This document shows, one piece after another, positions 23,787-24,620 of a DNA stretch of 24,620 nucleotides. The translations under genes and the position numbers were made by a program. The DNA is from Xanthomarina sp035306705. Lineage in GTDB: Bacteria; Bacteroidota; Bacteroidia; Flavobacteriales; Flavobacteriaceae. Position 1 is the first letter of the stretch. Each line of letters opens with the position of its first letter. The DNA is taken from positions 1-24,620 of the forward strand of contig NZ_DATGNO010000123.1 in NCBI RefSeq assembly GCF_035306705.1, given 5' to 3'. The notes under the pieces are model-generated. The model worked only from the letters and a program-made list of their open reading frames with translations. It was not told where the DNA came from and did not search any database.

Positions 23787-23826
23787 AGCGTAGAAAGAGG
23801 AACTATCCAGTTCCTCTTTCTACGCT
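23787..23826. repeat. Perfect 18-bp inverted repeat, strong hairpin
   Basis: AGCGTAGAAAGAGGAACT (23787-23804) and its exact complement (23809-23826) flank a four-base loop, ATCC. It directly abuts the preceding terminator. It has no T run after it, so classical termination is less likely; an RNA-stabilising hairpin or an element end is possible. Confidence 0.7.
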
Positions 23827-23893
23827 GTATATCAATTAATTAAACATCTTTTTAAATAGGAGGGAACCGAATAGTGAACCGAATGATTTGATT

Positions 23894-24088
23894 TTAAATG
23901 TATTGATTTACTATATCTTCTTCAATACCAGTGTATTCGGAAAACTCTTTGAATGTGACTACTTGGTGTTTTTCTTTACCAAAATGATCTTTAATCTTCT
24001 TAAATAATAGACGGCTATAGCGCTCACTTCTGCCAGTGATACGCATAATATCTTTTGGGTAAATACATAGTCGTTTGAGGTTGCTCAT
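23894..24088 (-). CDS. Small helix-turn-helix-like protein
   Basis: This 64-residue basic protein begins MSNLKRLCIYPKDIMRITGRSERYSRLL and continues KKIKDHFGKEKHQVVTFKEFSEYTGIEEDIVNQYI. The pattern YPKDIMRITGRSERYSRLLFKKIK looks like a helix-turn-helix. Similar short proteins with IYPKDV..ITGKS and KHQFVT.EEFCEYTGL are common in several copies in Flavobacteria, so I treat it as a real gene. Its function is unknown; DNA binding is inferred. It is divergent from the gene at 24238. Its start codon sits at the edge of an 11-bp tandem repeat. Confidence 0.7.
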   Translation of the reverse strand: MSNLKRLCIYPKDIMRITGRSERYSRLLFKKIKDHFGKEKHQVVTFKEFSEYTGIEEDIVNQYI

Positions 24089-24107
24089 ACTTTATCCATA
24101 CTTTATC
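24086..24107. repeat. 11-bp tandem duplication at a start codon
   Basis: CATACTTTATC occurs twice in a row (24086-24096 and 24097-24107). On the minus strand each copy ends in ATG. The upstream ATG opens a four-codon frame (MDKV) whose TGA overlaps the real start of the small helix-turn-helix gene as ATGA. Confidence 0.6.
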
Positions 24108-24237
24108 TATACTCAATACTACCATCATCCTTGGTTAAAAATGGCAAAAAAGGCCTTTCTCGGCATAGGAGGGAGGTGCTTTTGGGATAGTTATTTAAAG
24201 ATACGGAGTTTTGATTTAAATAAAAAATTTTGAAATT

Positions 24238-24620
24238 ATGGCAAGACAAACTGGTATTATTAAATTAAAGGGAACTCTGGATGATATTTCCTTTTACAAG
24301 ACAAGTGATGGACATTTGGCACGTACCAAGGGTGGTATTGATGGTAACCGTATTGCAAATGATCCTGCGTTTCAACGTACACGTGAGAATGGTTCTGAAT
24401 TTGGGCGTGCCGGTAAGGCAGGTAAATTGATTCGGAATGCGATTCGTGTGTTGTTGCAAAACGCTAAAGACAAACGTGTGGTAAGTAGATTAACAAAAGA
24501 TCTGGTAGCCATTATTAAAACAGATGCTATTAACCTTAGAGGGGAGCGTACTGTTCAGGATGGAGATTTGAATCGTTTGTTAGGCTTTGAATTTAACCTC
24601 AACGGCAAACCGGGTTCTAC
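24238..24620 (+). CDS. Conserved protein of unknown function, MARQTG type (3' end beyond window)
   Basis: The frame opens at ATG 24238 and runs to the window edge, 127 full codons. It begins MARQTGIIKLKGTLDDISFY and continues with a Gly/Arg-rich stretch (HLARTKGGIDGNRIANDPAF, then QRTRENGSEFGRAGKAGKLI) and NAIRVLLQNAKDKRVVSRLTKDLVAI. I recall similar proteins in many Flavobacteria, but no function is assigned. The high content of Arg, Lys and Gly fits a nucleic-acid-binding or structural protein. The codons (many CGT, GGT and GTG) differ from the AT-rich usage of genes to the left, which suggests high expression or a different origin. It is divergent from the small helix-turn-helix gene. Confidence 0.7.
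   Translation, partial: MARQTGIIKLKGTLDDISFYKTSDGHLARTKGGIDGNRIANDPAFQRTRENGSEFGRAGKAGKLIRNAIRVLLQNAKDKRVVSRLTKDLVAIIKTDAINLRGERTVQDGDLNRLLGFEFNLNGKPGS

Overview
The window looks like a chromosomal segment from a member of the Bacteroidota, most likely a marine or soil Flavobacteriaceae. The DNA is AT-rich. Several promoters fit the Bacteroidetes -33 TTTG / -7 TAnnTTTG pattern, and most starts lack a strong Shine-Dalgarno. The protein families (P-loop Pta with AckA, DUF2249/Ric, membrane-anchored AraC regulators, DUF2147) suit this group. No rRNA, tRNA, CRISPR array or intact transposase was seen.

Left region (1-4300), nitrosative or low-oxygen stress: a minus-strand operon encodes a DUF2249 protein, a DUF2249-Ric di-iron repair fusion, a DUF1858/DUF2249 protein and a heme-copper oxidase subunit I-like membrane protein (cut by the window edge). 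Opposite it lies a gene made of three DUF2249-like units. A perfect 14-bp palindrome sits between the two divergent promoters. A stand-alone hemerythrin-like protein follows.

Middle-left (4600-11100): pta-ackA (acetyl-CoA to acetate plus ATP), then a membrane-anchored AraC-type regulator, an isoprenylcysteine methyltransferase-like membrane protein, a COG4705-like protein with four internal repeats, and the decayed 3' end of a VIT1/CCC1-type metal transporter gene.

Middle-right (11150-23370), an apparent envelope-stress regulon: MgtC/SapB, MscS and MprF form one operon; then a Crp/Fnr regulator, a helical lipoprotein, an MtfA-like peptidase, an HMA-like protein, a possible I42-like lipoprotein, an outer-membrane beta-barrel protein with a DUF2147 protein and a helical protein, an HdeD-like protein, a small unknown protein and a DUF1003 protein. 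Five copies of a 16-bp palindrome (TGCTAC-YTAR-GTAGCA) precede five of these transcription units. In each the dyad centre lies 29.5 bp (30.5 in one) from a -7-like TAnnTTTR element. This is the most striking signal in the window. The Crp/Fnr protein encoded among the sites is the natural candidate regulator, because the box has the geometry of a CRP site with a different core.

Right end (23430-24620): an SRAP/YedK-type pseudogene, two consecutive strong hairpins, a small helix-turn-helix-like protein and the start of a conserved unknown protein whose composition differs from the rest.
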